Of a stretch of DNA of 64,000 nucleotides, positions 51,846 to 60,450 are shown piece by piece (position 1 is the stretch's first letter; each line of letters starts with the position of its first letter). The position numbers and the translations under genes are program-made. The notes under the pieces are model-generated. The model searched no databases, was not told the origin of the DNA, and saw only the letters and a program-made list of their open reading frames with translations. The stretch is from Patulibacter minatonensis DSM 18081 (GTDB taxonomy: Bacteria > Actinomycetota > Thermoleophilia > Solirubrobacterales > Solirubrobacteraceae), in NCBI RefSeq assembly GCF_000519325.1, contig NZ_KI912613.1, positions 3,029,432-3,093,431 of the forward strand. The letters run 5' to 3'.

Positions 51846-53438
51846 TCACCGCGGGATCTCGGCGTAGAGGTCCGCGTGGGCGTCGCGGACGACGTGCTTC
51901 TGGACCTTGCCCGTGGACGTCTTCGGCAGGGCGTCGACGACGACCACGGCCTTCGGCACCTTGTAGGCGTCCAGGTGCTCGCGCATCGCCGTCCGGATCG
52001 CCTCGGGGTCGAGCTCGGCGCCGGGCGACGGGACGACGAACGCGGTGATCGCCTCGCTCCAGTGCGCGTGGGGGAGCCCGACGACCACGGCCTCCGACAC
52101 CCCGGGTTCCGCGGCGTAGAGCGCCTTCTCGACCTCGATCGACGCCACGTTCTCGCCGCCGGACTTGATGACGTCCTTCGAGCGGTCCGTGAACCACAGG
52201 AGGCCCTCGTCGTCGAGGCGCCCGACGTCGCCGGAGTGGAACCAGCCGTGCGCGAACGCGGCCTCGGTGGCCTCCGCGTTGCCGAGGTAGCCGGTCATCG
52301 TGTGCGGGCCGCGGTAGACGATCTCGCCGGTCTCCCCCCGCGGGAGGATCGTGCCGTCCTCGCCCATGATCTCGACGTGGACGTTGGCGACCGGCGTGCC
52401 CGCCGCGCCGGGGTGCGAGAGCTGGTGCTCCGGGCGGAAGATCGTGGTGGTCGGGCTCATCTCGGTCTGCCCGAAGAGGAGGTAGAAGCCGCAGCCGAAG
52501 ACGTCGAGGCAGCGCCTCAGCGTCTCCTGCGGCATCGGCGCCATCGCGTAGAGCGCGCGGCGCAGCGTCGAGAGGTCGCGGTCCCCGACCGTCGGGTGGT
52601 CGAGCATCGCCCGGTACATCATCGGCAGGCCGAAGATCTGCGTCAGGCCCTCCGCCTCGATCAGCCCGAGGAGGACCTCGGCGTCGAAGCCGCGCAGGAC
52701 GTGCAGCGACGCGCCGACCATCACCGCCGTCGTGCAGTGGCAGTTCAGCTGCGCCGTGTGGAACATCGGCATCATCGCGGCGAAGCGGTCGTCGCCCCGG
52801 AACTGGCCCTCGATCGCCATCGTCATCGACTCGAGGTACACCGCGGCGTGGTTGCCGATCACGCCCTTCGGGGCCGAGGTCGTCCCGCTCGTGTAGAGGT
52901 AGGTCAGCGGGTCGCGGTCGCCGATCAGGTGCTCGGGCTCGGCCGCGTCGTCGTGCGCGGCGAGCGCCGTGAAGGGCTCGGTCGGGCGCTCCGCCACGTC
53001 GCCGGCGTGGTCCCCGACGACGACCACGCGGGTGACGTCGTCGGCGTCCGCGAGCGACGGGGCGATCACGTCGATGAGCCCGGCCTCGACGACGAGCGCC
53101 TTCGCCGCCGAGTCCGCGAGGACGTGGGCGACCTCGTGCGGCCGCCAGCCGAGGTTGATCGGCACGCAGACCAGGCCGGTCTTCGCGCACGCGTAGTAGG
53201 TGACGAGGAACTCGGTGCTGTTGCCCGACGCCAGCGCGACCGCGTCGCCGTGCTCCAGGCCGCGCGCCGACAGGGCGTTGGCCACGCGGTTGACGAGCGC
53301 GTTGAGCTCCACGTACGTCAGGCGTCGGTCGCCCTCGACGACGGCCTCGGCGGACGGGGTCCGCGACGCGCTGCGGGTGAGGCTGTCCCCGACGTTGATG
53401 CGGTGGATCAGGTTGTCGGTCAGCGGGTCGACGGGCAT
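51846..53438 (-). CDS. Acyl-CoA synthetase, AMP-binding (third in window)
   Basis: A 530-residue adenylate-forming enzyme of the medium/long-chain FadD group. It has YLYTSGTTSAPKGVIGNHAA (P-loop) near 184, LLFGQTEMSPTTTIF near 318, the hinge GWFHSGDVGRLDDEGLLWFT near 405, and LPKTSTGKVQKHVVRD with the catalytic Lys near 510. It differs in length and motifs from the two paralogues at 5197 and 8170. ATG 53438 follows CCGGAGTGCCCC. It is divergent from the FKBP gene. The substrate is unknown. Confidence 0.9.
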   Translation of the reverse strand: MPVDPLTDNLIHRINVGDSLTRSASRTPSAEAVVEGDRRLTYVELNALVNRVANALSARGLEHGDAVALASGNSTEFLVTYYACAKTGLVCVPINLGWRPHEVAHVLADSAAKALVVEAGLIDVIAPSLADADDVTRVVVVGDHAGDVAERPTEPFTALAAHDDAAEPEHLIGDRDPLTYLYTSGTTSAPKGVIGNHAAVYLESMTMAIEGQFRGDDRFAAMMPMFHTAQLNCHCTTAVMVGASLHVLRGFDAEVLLGLIEAEGLTQIFGLPMMYRAMLDHPTVGDRDLSTLRRALYAMAPMPQETLRRCLDVFGCGFYLLFGQTEMSPTTTIFRPEHQLSHPGAAGTPVANVHVEIMGEDGTILPRGETGEIVYRGPHTMTGYLGNAEATEAAFAHGWFHSGDVGRLDDEGLLWFTDRSKDVIKSGGENVASIEVEKALYAAEPGVSEAVVVGLPHAHWSEAITAFVVPSPGAELDPEAIRTAMREHLDAYKVPKAVVVVDALPKTSTGKVQKHVVRDAHADLYAEIPR

Positions 53439-53512
53439 GGGGCACTCCGGGACGGGGGTCGGACCGATCATAGGCAGGGCGGCGCGCCACGCGGGACCGG
53501 TGCGAGCGCCGG

Positions 53513-53518
53513 TAGCGT
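53513..53518 (+). promoter_or_regulatory. -10 box TAGCGT of the FKBP gene
   Basis: TAGCGT, seven bases, then ATG 53526. Leaderless-type start. Confidence 0.5.
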
Positions 53519-53525
53519 CCGGGGC

Positions 53526-53903
53526 ATGAGCACCTCCGAGAAGCCCGTCGTCGAGATCCCCGACGGCTCCCCGTCCTTCCAGCTCGAGCTCGAGGACCTC
53601 GTCGTCGGCGACGGCGCCGAGGCCCAGGCCGGCCACACCGTCGAGGTCCACTACGTGGGCGTCGCGTGGTCCGACAAGCAGCAGTTCGACGCGTCCTGGG
53701 ACCGCGGGCAGACCTTCAAGTTCGGCCTCGGCAAGGGCATGGTCATCCAGGGCTGGGACCAGGGCGTCGCCGGCATGAAGATCGGCGGCCGCCGCCGCAT
53801 CACGATCCCGCCGATGCTCGGCTACGGCAAGCGTGGCGCGCCGGGCGCGATCAAGCCCGACGAGACGCTGGTCTTCGTCGTGGATCTCATCGGCGTCCGT
53901 TAG
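53526..53903 (+). CDS. FKBP-type peptidyl-prolyl isomerase
   Basis: A 125-residue single-domain FKBP. It shows AGHTVEVHYVGVAWSDKQQF near 35, FDASWDRGQTFKFGLGKGMV near 54, IQGWDQGVAGMKIGGRRRIT near 74 and PPMLGYGKRGAPGAIKPDET near 95, which hold the Tyr, Asp, Phe, Trp and Val/Ile pocket residues of the family. There is no signal peptide, so it helps protein folding in the cytoplasm. It is transcribed alone, with a terminator hairpin at its stop. Confidence 0.95.
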   Translation: MSTSEKPVVEIPDGSPSFQLELEDLVVGDGAEAQAGHTVEVHYVGVAWSDKQQFDASWDRGQTFKFGLGKGMVIQGWDQGVAGMKIGGRRRITIPPMLGYGKRGAPGAIKPDETLVFVVDLIGVR

Positions 53904-53924
53904 GGAGGGGGCCGGGCCCCTCCC
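53903..53924 (+). terminator. Hairpin terminator after the FKBP gene
   Basis: GGGAGGGG (53903-53910) and CCCCTCCC (53917-53924) form an 8-bp GC stem with a 6-base loop that starts within the TAG stop codon. Confidence 0.6.
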
Positions 53925-54165
53925 CGAGCGTTCCGGGGCCGGAGCGTGTCGGACTTCGGCGGGGCTCGGGGCACCCGGAGGGGGCCGGGCCACAGATGCG
54001 GCCCATTATCGGCAGCTGCGGACCGGACCATGAGTCTCGCCCGGCCTCTTCGTCGCCGGGTGCGAGCGGCCGTCCGACATGCGTCCACCGACCGCAGCGG
54101 GGACGCCCTCCGAGCGGTTACGGTGCACACCCCGCGTCGCCTCGCGGGCGAGAACGAGGAGCACC

Positions 54166-55131
54166 ATGCGCAGAGGTTTGTTCGTCGCGGGCGTCACGGC
54201 CGGCGTCCTGGGGGCCGGTGGAGCAGCGACCGCTTCCGCGACCCCGTTGCCGATCACGGTGGACTTCACGGCCGGCACCGTGAAGGTGGGCGATCTCGCG
54301 AAGACCACCCAGACGGAGACGTCGCACCTCGTCGGGACGATCGAGACCGACACGCTCGTCGCGACCTTCCCGGCCTCGGGCGTCACGTTCGGGAAGACGA
54401 CGGTGGGCACTCTGAGCGTCACGCCGAAGGCCACCGGGACGATCACGGGCCGCCCGAACGCCGCCACAGGCACGCTGGACCTCAGCGGCACCGTCTCGTA
54501 CGCGATCCAGGGCGACCTCGGGGCGTGCACGATCGCGCCGACGGCGCCGATCACCCTTGCCGGGTCGGGCATCAAGCCGGCCGACGGTGCCTACGGTGCC
54601 GCCGGCTCGGGCTCGAACGCGGTCGTCGGGATCCCGAGCGCCGGATGCGTGCCGTACCTCGCGTCGGCCGGCCCGCTGACGTCCACCGCGTTGTCCTATT
54701 CCGGCAAGCTCGCGATCCCGGGCGTCATCCCAACGCCGAGCTCGGTCGCCGTGATCACCCCGCCGTCGACCCCGTCGACCCCCGCCACGCCGACGACGCC
54801 CACCCCGGCGGCGAAGGGCGCGCTGAGCCTCACCGTCTCCAAGCCCGCCACCGTCAGGCGCGGGAAGAGCACCGTCACGAAGGTCGTGCTCACGAACACC
54901 GGTGCGGGGACCGCTCGCTCGGTGACGGTGAAGCTCGCCGCCTCCGGCAAGGGCGTGACGCCGCGCTCGAAGACCGCCACGTACGCGACGATTGCTGCGG
55001 GCAAGTCCCGCACGATCAACGTCCGCCTGCGGACCACGAAGAAGACGGCGAAGAGCTCGGCGATCAACGTCACGGCGAAGGGCGCCGGTGGGCTGTCTGC
55101 CTCGAAGTCCACCACGCTGCGCCTGCGCTGA
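54166..55131 (+). CDS. Secreted protein with CARDB-like C-terminal domain
   Basis: A 321-residue exported protein. The signal peptide is MRRGLFVAGVTAGVLGAGGA (cleavage near ATASA at 25). Residues 30-185 form a beta-rich Thr/Gly domain with a probable disulphide pair (GACTIAP and SAGCVPYL). A Pro/Thr linker follows (TPPSTPSTPATPTTPTPAA). Residues about 220-321 look like a CARDB/DUF11-type Ig-like fold (SLTVSKPATVRRGKSTVTKV; LTNTGAGTARSVTVKL). ATG 54166 is preceded by GAGGAG. It is likely loosely wall-associated; the function is unknown. Confidence 0.78.
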   Translation: MRRGLFVAGVTAGVLGAGGAATASATPLPITVDFTAGTVKVGDLAKTTQTETSHLVGTIETDTLVATFPASGVTFGKTTVGTLSVTPKATGTITGRPNAATGTLDLSGTVSYAIQGDLGACTIAPTAPITLAGSGIKPADGAYGAAGSGSNAVVGIPSAGCVPYLASAGPLTSTALSYSGKLAIPGVIPTPSSVAVITPPSTPSTPATPTTPTPAAKGALSLTVSKPATVRRGKSTVTKVVLTNTGAGTARSVTVKLAASGKGVTPRSKTATYATIAAGKSRTINVRLRTTKKTAKSSAINVTAKGAGGLSASKSTTLRLR

Positions 55132-55302
55132 GCGGTCTCCGACGGGCCGGCGAATGTCGTCCCGCATGCCCCGTGCGCCGGCGGACGTCGCCCGTCGCAG
55201 AGGAGCCCACCCCGTCCGAGGTGATCCGGCAGGGCTCGTCGCGAGGGCCCCGATGTGGAACACGTCGTCCCGCATCGAGCAACCGGTCGGTCGGTCTCGA
55301 CG

Positions 55303-55308
55303 TATCAC
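55303..55308 (+). promoter_or_regulatory. -10 box TATCAC of the methyltransferase-dioxygenase operon
   Basis: TATCAC, five bases, then ATG 55314. No ribosome-binding site is seen. Confidence 0.45.
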
Positions 55309-55313
55309 CGTGG

Positions 55314-56213
55314 ATGCCCCCGAACCAGGCCCCCGCCGACACCGCCGCCCGCAGCCTCGCCCACTGGAGCGAGGACGGCCGGCGCACCATGGAGGCCTTC
55401 TACGCCCTGGCGCGACTCGACTACCGCCTGCTGGCCGCCGAGCTCGACTACCCGGCGCTGCTCCGCGGTGTCGCCGACCGGGCCGGCGACCGCCCCCTAA
55501 CGCTCCTGGACGTCGCCTGCGGCTCGGGCAAGTTCCCCGAGACCCTGCTGTCCGACACCGGTGTCGCGTCGCTCGCCGACGAGGGCCTGCGGATCGACTA
55601 CGACCTGCTCGACCCCGCGCCCTTCTCGATCGTGGAGGCGGCCGCCGTCCTGCGCCCGCCGTTCCAAGAAGCCGCCCGGCACGAGGTGACGCTCGAGGGC
55701 CTCGACCCCGCCGTCGGCCCGTTCGACGTCGTCTGGGCCACCCACGCGCTCTACGCCCTCGAGCCCGCGCGCATCGAGGATGCCGCCCGGCGCTTCGTCG
55801 CCGCCCTCGCGCCCCACGGCGTCGGGCTGCTCGCCCAGGGCACCCACGACGGCCACTACCTCGCGTTCTACCGCGCCTTCCTCGAGGGCGTCCGGGGAGG
55901 GCAGGGCACGGAGTACGTCTCGTGCGAGCGGTTCACCGACGCGCTGCGCGAGGCCGGCGCGGGGGCCACCCACGAGGTCGACGTCCGCCGGCTCTCCTAC
56001 GAGCACGTCGTGGCCGACGACGACCGCGACGTCCTCGAGGGGTTCCTTCAGCGCTGCGCCTTCGACGACACCGTCTCGCTCGAGGAGATGCGCGCCGCGC
56101 CGGTCCTCGGCGACTACCTCGCCTCCTGCCACGACGCCGACGCCGGCGTCCACCGCTTCCGCCAGGAGGTCGACCTCGTCCTCCTCACCCCGAACGACGG
56201 GACGTCCGCATGA
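55314..56213 (+). CDS. SAM-dependent methyltransferase-like protein
   Basis: A 299-residue class I methyltransferase fold. Motif I is LTLLDVACGSGKFPETLL (about 62-79), an acidic residue region LRIDYDLLDPAPFSIVEAAA follows near 93, motif IV-like VGPFDVVWATHALYALEP is near 137, and post-motif LLAQGTHDGHYLAFYRAFLE is near 175. N-terminal helices (ARSLAHWSEDGRRTMEAFYA) form a substrate lid. The subgroup is not recognised. It is the first gene of a tight three-gene operon and overlaps the dioxygenase gene by four bases. Confidence 0.8.
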   Translation: MPPNQAPADTAARSLAHWSEDGRRTMEAFYALARLDYRLLAAELDYPALLRGVADRAGDRPLTLLDVACGSGKFPETLLSDTGVASLADEGLRIDYDLLDPAPFSIVEAAAVLRPPFQEAARHEVTLEGLDPAVGPFDVVWATHALYALEPARIEDAARRFVAALAPHGVGLLAQGTHDGHYLAFYRAFLEGVRGGQGTEYVSCERFTDALREAGAGATHEVDVRRLSYEHVVADDDRDVLEGFLQRCAFDDTVSLEEMRAAPVLGDYLASCHDADAGVHRFRQEVDLVLLTPNDGTSA

Positions 56214-57184
56214 GCACGCAGGACAGCCGCATCCTCACCGCCGAGCACGCCCGCGAGTCCGGGGTCGACAAGCCCTGGGAGGAGAGCAACGGCGCCTGGT
56301 GGGACTGGTACCTGTCGCTCGCCGCCGACGACGGCACGCCGCAGGAGCTCGTCGAGGTTGACCCGCCCGCGGCCGTCGACCCGCTGCCGCTCGCCGAGCT
56401 CGAGGAGGAGCTCCGGACGCCCTACGCCCTGACGGACGCGCAGCGCGACGGGTTCCGCCGGAACGGCTACGCGAAGCTCCAGCGGGTCCTCAGCCCGGGA
56501 GCGCTGGCGGCCGGCCGGCTCGAGGTCGAGCGGCTCGCCGCCGCGGGCGACGGCCCCGGCGCCTCGGGCTTCCTGAGCCTCGACATGATGTGGCAGGGCG
56601 ACTCCGAGGTGCTTCGCCTGTTCGCGCTCTCGCCGCGTCTCGGCCGCCTCGCCGCCGACCTGCTCGGCGTCGACGACGCCCGGATCTACCACGACAACGT
56701 CCTGTCGAAGCAGCCCGGCTGTGGACGGACGCCGTGGCACTTCGATGCCCACCACTTCCCGATCGCGTCGAAGGACATCGTCACGAGCTGGATCCCGCTG
56801 CAGGCGATCCCGGCCCCGATGGGCCCCTTGGCGTTCGCCGCCGGCGCGGAGACCTGGCGGGTCGCGGAGGGCGTCGACTTCGACAGCGCCGGCGACTCCT
56901 ACGACCGCGGCGTGGCCGAGGCGTTCGCCGCCGAGGGCGTCGAGGTCGACGACACGCCCTTCGAGCTCGGCGAGGTCTCCTTCCACCACGCCTGGTGCTT
57001 CCACTTCGCACGCGGCAACCGCACGACCCAGCCGCGCCAGGTGATGGCGACGACGTACTTCGCCGACGGCGCGAAGCTCGTCGACCAGCCGACGATGGTC
57101 TCCGGCGACTACGAGCAGTTCCTCCCCGGCGCACGTCCCGGTGAGCGGATCGACACGCCGCTGAACCCGATCGTGTCGCGGTGA
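56210..57184 (+). CDS. PhyH-family Fe(II)/2-oxoglutarate dioxygenase
   Basis: A 324-residue member of the phytanoyl-CoA dioxygenase superfamily. The iron-binding HxD is in TPWHFDAHHFPIASKDIVTS (His177, Asp179), the distal His lies in EVSFHHAWCFHFARGNRTT (about 262), and the following Arg probably holds 2-oxoglutarate. The N-terminal 75 residues carry a distinct GAWWDWYLSLAADDGTPQEL segment. It hydroxylates a small molecule. Overlaps of four bases with both neighbouring methyltransferase genes imply one pathway and perhaps one complex. Confidence 0.88.
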   Translation: MSTQDSRILTAEHARESGVDKPWEESNGAWWDWYLSLAADDGTPQELVEVDPPAAVDPLPLAELEEELRTPYALTDAQRDGFRRNGYAKLQRVLSPGALAAGRLEVERLAAAGDGPGASGFLSLDMMWQGDSEVLRLFALSPRLGRLAADLLGVDDARIYHDNVLSKQPGCGRTPWHFDAHHFPIASKDIVTSWIPLQAIPAPMGPLAFAAGAETWRVAEGVDFDSAGDSYDRGVAEAFAAEGVEVDDTPFELGEVSFHHAWCFHFARGNRTTQPRQVMATTYFADGAKLVDQPTMVSGDYEQFLPGARPGERIDTPLNPIVSR

Positions 57185-57891
57185 CCCCGGTGGCGGACGG
57201 CACGGACGGGGTCTCCCCGTCCCCGCAAGCCGGCACGGGGACGACCGCCGTGGCCACCGCCGCGGCGGGCGGCACGCCGGTGGCGGAGCCCGGCGTCGCC
57301 TACTGGCGCGACCGGGCACGCGAGCTCGGCGCCCGCGCCGTCGTCAACCTCGACCACCCCGCCGAGGACGACCTCGACGCCGTCTCCGCCGGGCACCGCG
57401 CGGCGCTCTACCCGCTGTTCTCGAAAGCCCTCCACGGCTCGGAGCGCTCCGTCCTCGACCTCGGCTGCGGCGTCGGGCGGTTCACGTCCGACCTCGCGGC
57501 GCTGGTCGGCGGCCGTGCGATCGGGGTGGACCCGGTGGCCGAGCTCCTCGCGATGGCGCCCGCCGACGAGCGCGTCGACTATCGCCTGCTGGAGGGCGAC
57601 ACCCTCCCGCTGGCCGACGACGAGGTCGACGTGGTCTTCACGTCGCTCGTCCTCGGCGGGATCCCGGGGGAGGCGCTGACGCGGACGGTCGCCGAGCTGC
57701 ACCGGGTGCTGCGGCCCGGCGGTCTCGTGTTCCTGTCGGAGTCGGTGGCCGACCGTCCCGAGCCCGGGCACTGGGCGGCCCGGACGCCGGCCGACTACGT
57801 GGTGCTGGTGCCGTGGGCGGGGCTCCGCGAGATCGGGCGCTTCGACGACGCGGGCGACGGGATCGCCGTGCTGGCGGGGCGCGCGGAGTGA
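57181..57891 (+). CDS. Class I SAM-dependent methyltransferase
   Basis: A 236-residue methyltransferase. After a disordered first 35 residues comes VAYWRDRARELGARAVVNL and then motif I SVLDLGCGVGRFTSDLAAL (about 90-108), the acidic IGVDPVAELLAMAP, and DEVDVVFTSLVLGGIPGEAL and LRPGGLVFLSES. This is the Methyltransf_11 type that acts on small molecules. GTG 57181 overlaps the dioxygenase stop. It is the last gene of the operon. Its short length suggests no separate substrate domain. Confidence 0.88.
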   Translation: MTPVADGTDGVSPSPQAGTGTTAVATAAAGGTPVAEPGVAYWRDRARELGARAVVNLDHPAEDDLDAVSAGHRAALYPLFSKALHGSERSVLDLGCGVGRFTSDLAALVGGRAIGVDPVAELLAMAPADERVDYRLLEGDTLPLADDEVDVVFTSLVLGGIPGEALTRTVAELHRVLRPGGLVFLSESVADRPEPGHWAARTPADYVVLVPWAGLREIGRFDDAGDGIAVLAGRAE

Positions 57892-58188
57892 CGTCGCGGC
57901 CGGGGGCGTAGGGCTTCGACGCGGGACCCGTCGGTCACGGCGGCCGCGTCCGTCGCCCGTGCCGCGGCAGGGCCGTCCGGTTCTGCCTGCCGCGCACACA
58001 TGGTCCCACGGGCGTCTGTCACAGTCCTAATTCGCCGCGCTGCGTCGCGGTCCGTGATCGGAGCCACCGGCTCCCGTCGTACCCAAGGTTTCGACCTCCG
58101 TGGGACAGGGCATCACCCGGAGCGCCACAACGCGCCTCCGAAAATGCCGGATCTTCGTGGACGAGACCGCTCTTCCCCGAAGGACCAC
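57892..58188 (+). promoter_or_regulatory. Promoter and long leader of the RNA helicase gene
   Basis: About 297 bases without a gene. CCTAAT near 58025 after CTGTCA near 58017 is a possible promoter core. It would leave a leader of about 150 bases with several short inverted repeats before GAAGGACCACATG. Long structured leaders are common on cold-shock helicase genes. Confidence 0.4.
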
Positions 58189-60252
58189 ATGAGCGCATCC
58201 GCTCCGGACGGCCAGGCCGTCACCGCTGCACCCACGACCGAGGTCACGGTCGACCCGACCGACGCCGTCGTCGCCCCGGAGTCGTCCGTGGCCGTCGCCG
58301 AGCGCGACGAGGACACCACCGTCGCCGTCGACGACGCGGCCACCGTCGCCGCCGACCCGACGGCCGACGCCGCCGACCACGTCGCCGACACCGCGGTCGC
58401 CGCGCCCGTCGCCGACGCCGCCCCGGCCGAGGCGACCCCCGTCGCCGTGTCGGAGCCCACCCCCGAGTCGGCGGCCGCCGACGCCCAGGAGCCGCTCACC
58501 ACCGGCTCGAAGCCCGATCCGCGGACGCGCGATCGCCCGAAGCAGGAGACGCCCGTGAGCACCGACGAGACCACCGTCACCTTCGCCGACCTCGAGCTGC
58601 ACCCGGAGCTCCTGAAGGCCCTGACCGGCCTGGGGTACGAGGAGCCGACCCCGATCCAGCGCGAGACGATCCGTCCGCTGATCGAGGGCAAGGACGTCCT
58701 CGGTCAGGCCGCGACCGGCACCGGCAAGACCGCCGCGTTCGCGCTGCCGATGCTCCACACGTTCGGGCACTCCAGCCAGAGCAAGGCCCCGCGCGGCCTC
58801 GTCCTCGTCCCGACCCGCGAGCTCGCCACCCAGGTCGCCGAGGCCTTCTGGTCCTACGGCAAGGGCCTCGGCATCAAGGTCCTCGCGGTCTACGGCGGCG
58901 AGCCGATCGTCAAGCAGCTGAAGACGCTGCACCGCGGCGTCGACGTCGTCGTCGCGACCCCGGGCCGCGCGAAGGACCTCATCGACCGCGGGGCCCTTCA
59001 GCTCGGCGAGATCCGGATGGTCGTCCTCGACGAGGCCGACGAGATGCTCGACATGGGCTTCCAGGACGACATCGAGACGATCCTCGGCGCCACGCCGAAC
59101 GAGCGCCAGACCGTCCTCTTCTCCGCCACGATGCCCTCGCGCATCGACCGCCTCGCGCGAAAGCACCAGAACGGCGCCGTCCGCATCCAGGTCGCACGCG
59201 AGACCACGCCCGACGGCGAGGCCCCGAAGGTCCGCCAGGCCGCCTACGTCGTCGCGCGGCACCACAAGGCCACGGCCCTCTGCCGCGTGCTGGACCAGGA
59301 GCAGCCGAAGGCGGCCATCGTCTTCTGCCGCACGCGCGCCGAGGTCGACGAGGTCGCCCAGACGCTGAACGGCCGCGGCTACACCGCCGAGGCCCTGCAC
59401 GGCGGCATGGACCAGACCCAGCGCTCGCGCACGATCGACCGCCTGAAGAACGGCTCGACGCAGCTGATCGTCGCCACCGACGTCGCGGCCCGCGGCCTCG
59501 ACATCGACAACCTCACGCACGTCGTCAACTACGACGTCCCGTCCGCCCCCGAGGCGTACGTCCACCGGATCGGCCGCGTCGGCCGTGCGGGCCGCGAGGG
59601 CGTCGCGATCACGTTTGCCCAGCCGCGCGAGCACCGCAACCTGAAGAACATCGAGCGGCTCACGCGCCAGCAGATCACCATCGCGCACGTGCCGACGGTC
59701 GCCGACCTCCGGGCCAAGCGGCTCGACGAGACGAAGACGGCGCTGCGCGAGAGCCTCGCCCAGCCCGGCGACCTCACCGAGCTGCGAGCCGTGATCGACT
59801 CGCTGTCCGGCGAGTTCGACGTCGCCGACGTCGCCGCCGCCGCCCTGAAGCTCGCCCACGCCGCGCTCAGCGGCCCCGTGGACGAGGAGGACATCCCGCA
59901 GGTCGCCGCCGGCAGGTCGAAGGAGCACCGCGGCAGCGGGTTCCGCGAGGGCTCGCGTCGCGACCCGCGCGGAGAGGGGGGCTCGGGCAACCGCCGCGAG
60001 CGCCGCGGCTCCGGCGTCGGCACGACGCGCATCTTCGTCGGCGCCGGCCGCGAGGCCCGCATGCGCCCGCAGGACCTCGTGGGCGCGATCGCCGGCGAGT
60101 CGCAGCTCTCGGGCCGCGACATCGGCGCGATCCAGATCAACGAGCGGTTCTCGCTCGTCGAGGTCCCGGACGCCGCCGCCGATGGCGTCATCGAGGCGCT
60201 CCGCGCGACGACGATCAAGGGCCGCAAGCCCAAGATCCGCCGCGAGGTCTGA
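58189..60252 (+). CDS. DEAD-box ATP-dependent RNA helicase (DeaD/CsdA type)
   Basis: A 687-residue helicase. The first about 125 residues are an acidic Ala/Val/Asp-rich low-complexity tail. Then come the Q motif (GYEEPTPIQRETI), motif I ATGTGKTAAF near 173, DEAD in MVVLDEADEMLDMGF near 279, SAT in LFSATMPSRIDRL, and HRIGRVGRAGREG near 460. The C-terminus has a Gly/Arg-rich basic region and a DbpA-type RNA-binding domain (about 605-687: TTRIFVGAGREARMRPQDLV). It unwinds RNA in ribosome assembly and cold adaptation. ATG 58189 follows GAAGGACC. An inner in-frame GTG near 58556 would skip the tail. Confidence 0.94.
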   Translation: MSASAPDGQAVTAAPTTEVTVDPTDAVVAPESSVAVAERDEDTTVAVDDAATVAADPTADAADHVADTAVAAPVADAAPAEATPVAVSEPTPESAAADAQEPLTTGSKPDPRTRDRPKQETPVSTDETTVTFADLELHPELLKALTGLGYEEPTPIQRETIRPLIEGKDVLGQAATGTGKTAAFALPMLHTFGHSSQSKAPRGLVLVPTRELATQVAEAFWSYGKGLGIKVLAVYGGEPIVKQLKTLHRGVDVVVATPGRAKDLIDRGALQLGEIRMVVLDEADEMLDMGFQDDIETILGATPNERQTVLFSATMPSRIDRLARKHQNGAVRIQVARETTPDGEAPKVRQAAYVVARHHKATALCRVLDQEQPKAAIVFCRTRAEVDEVAQTLNGRGYTAEALHGGMDQTQRSRTIDRLKNGSTQLIVATDVAARGLDIDNLTHVVNYDVPSAPEAYVHRIGRVGRAGREGVAITFAQPREHRNLKNIERLTRQQITIAHVPTVADLRAKRLDETKTALRESLAQPGDLTELRAVIDSLSGEFDVADVAAAALKLAHAALSGPVDEEDIPQVAAGRSKEHRGSGFREGSRRDPRGEGGSGNRRERRGSGVGTTRIFVGAGREARMRPQDLVGAIAGESQLSGRDIGAIQINERFSLVEVPDAAADGVIEALRATTIKGRKPKIRREV

Positions 60253-60413
60253 TCGGCCGGCGGGCCACGCGGGCCGCCCCCGCGTGGTCCGCCGAGGGTC
60301 AAGACGGTTGGTGCGTACAATCGATCGGCGGGGTCTGGCGACCGGCCGGTCCTGTGCCTTTCCACGGGGGACGGTGCCGCAGGCGACGTCGCCGATCGGT
60401 GAGGATCACCACC

Positions 60414-60449
60414 ATGCGCGTGTCCATCGTCCCATCACCACGTCCCTGA
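60414..60449 (+). CDS. Possible 11-residue leader peptide
   Basis: ATG 60414, behind GGTGAGGATCACCACC, opens an 11-codon frame (MRVSIVPSPRP) whose TGA ends one base before GTG 60451. It could couple or attenuate translation of the next gene; Pro-rich nascent ends slow ribosomes. Chance is a serious alternative. Confidence 0.25.
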   Translation: MRVSIVPSPRP

Positions 60450-60450
60450 A

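Noticed and set aside
57892-58188. Known riboswitch or small RNA in the helicase leader
   Set aside because: No recognisable conserved riboswitch core could be found by eye; described only as a leader.
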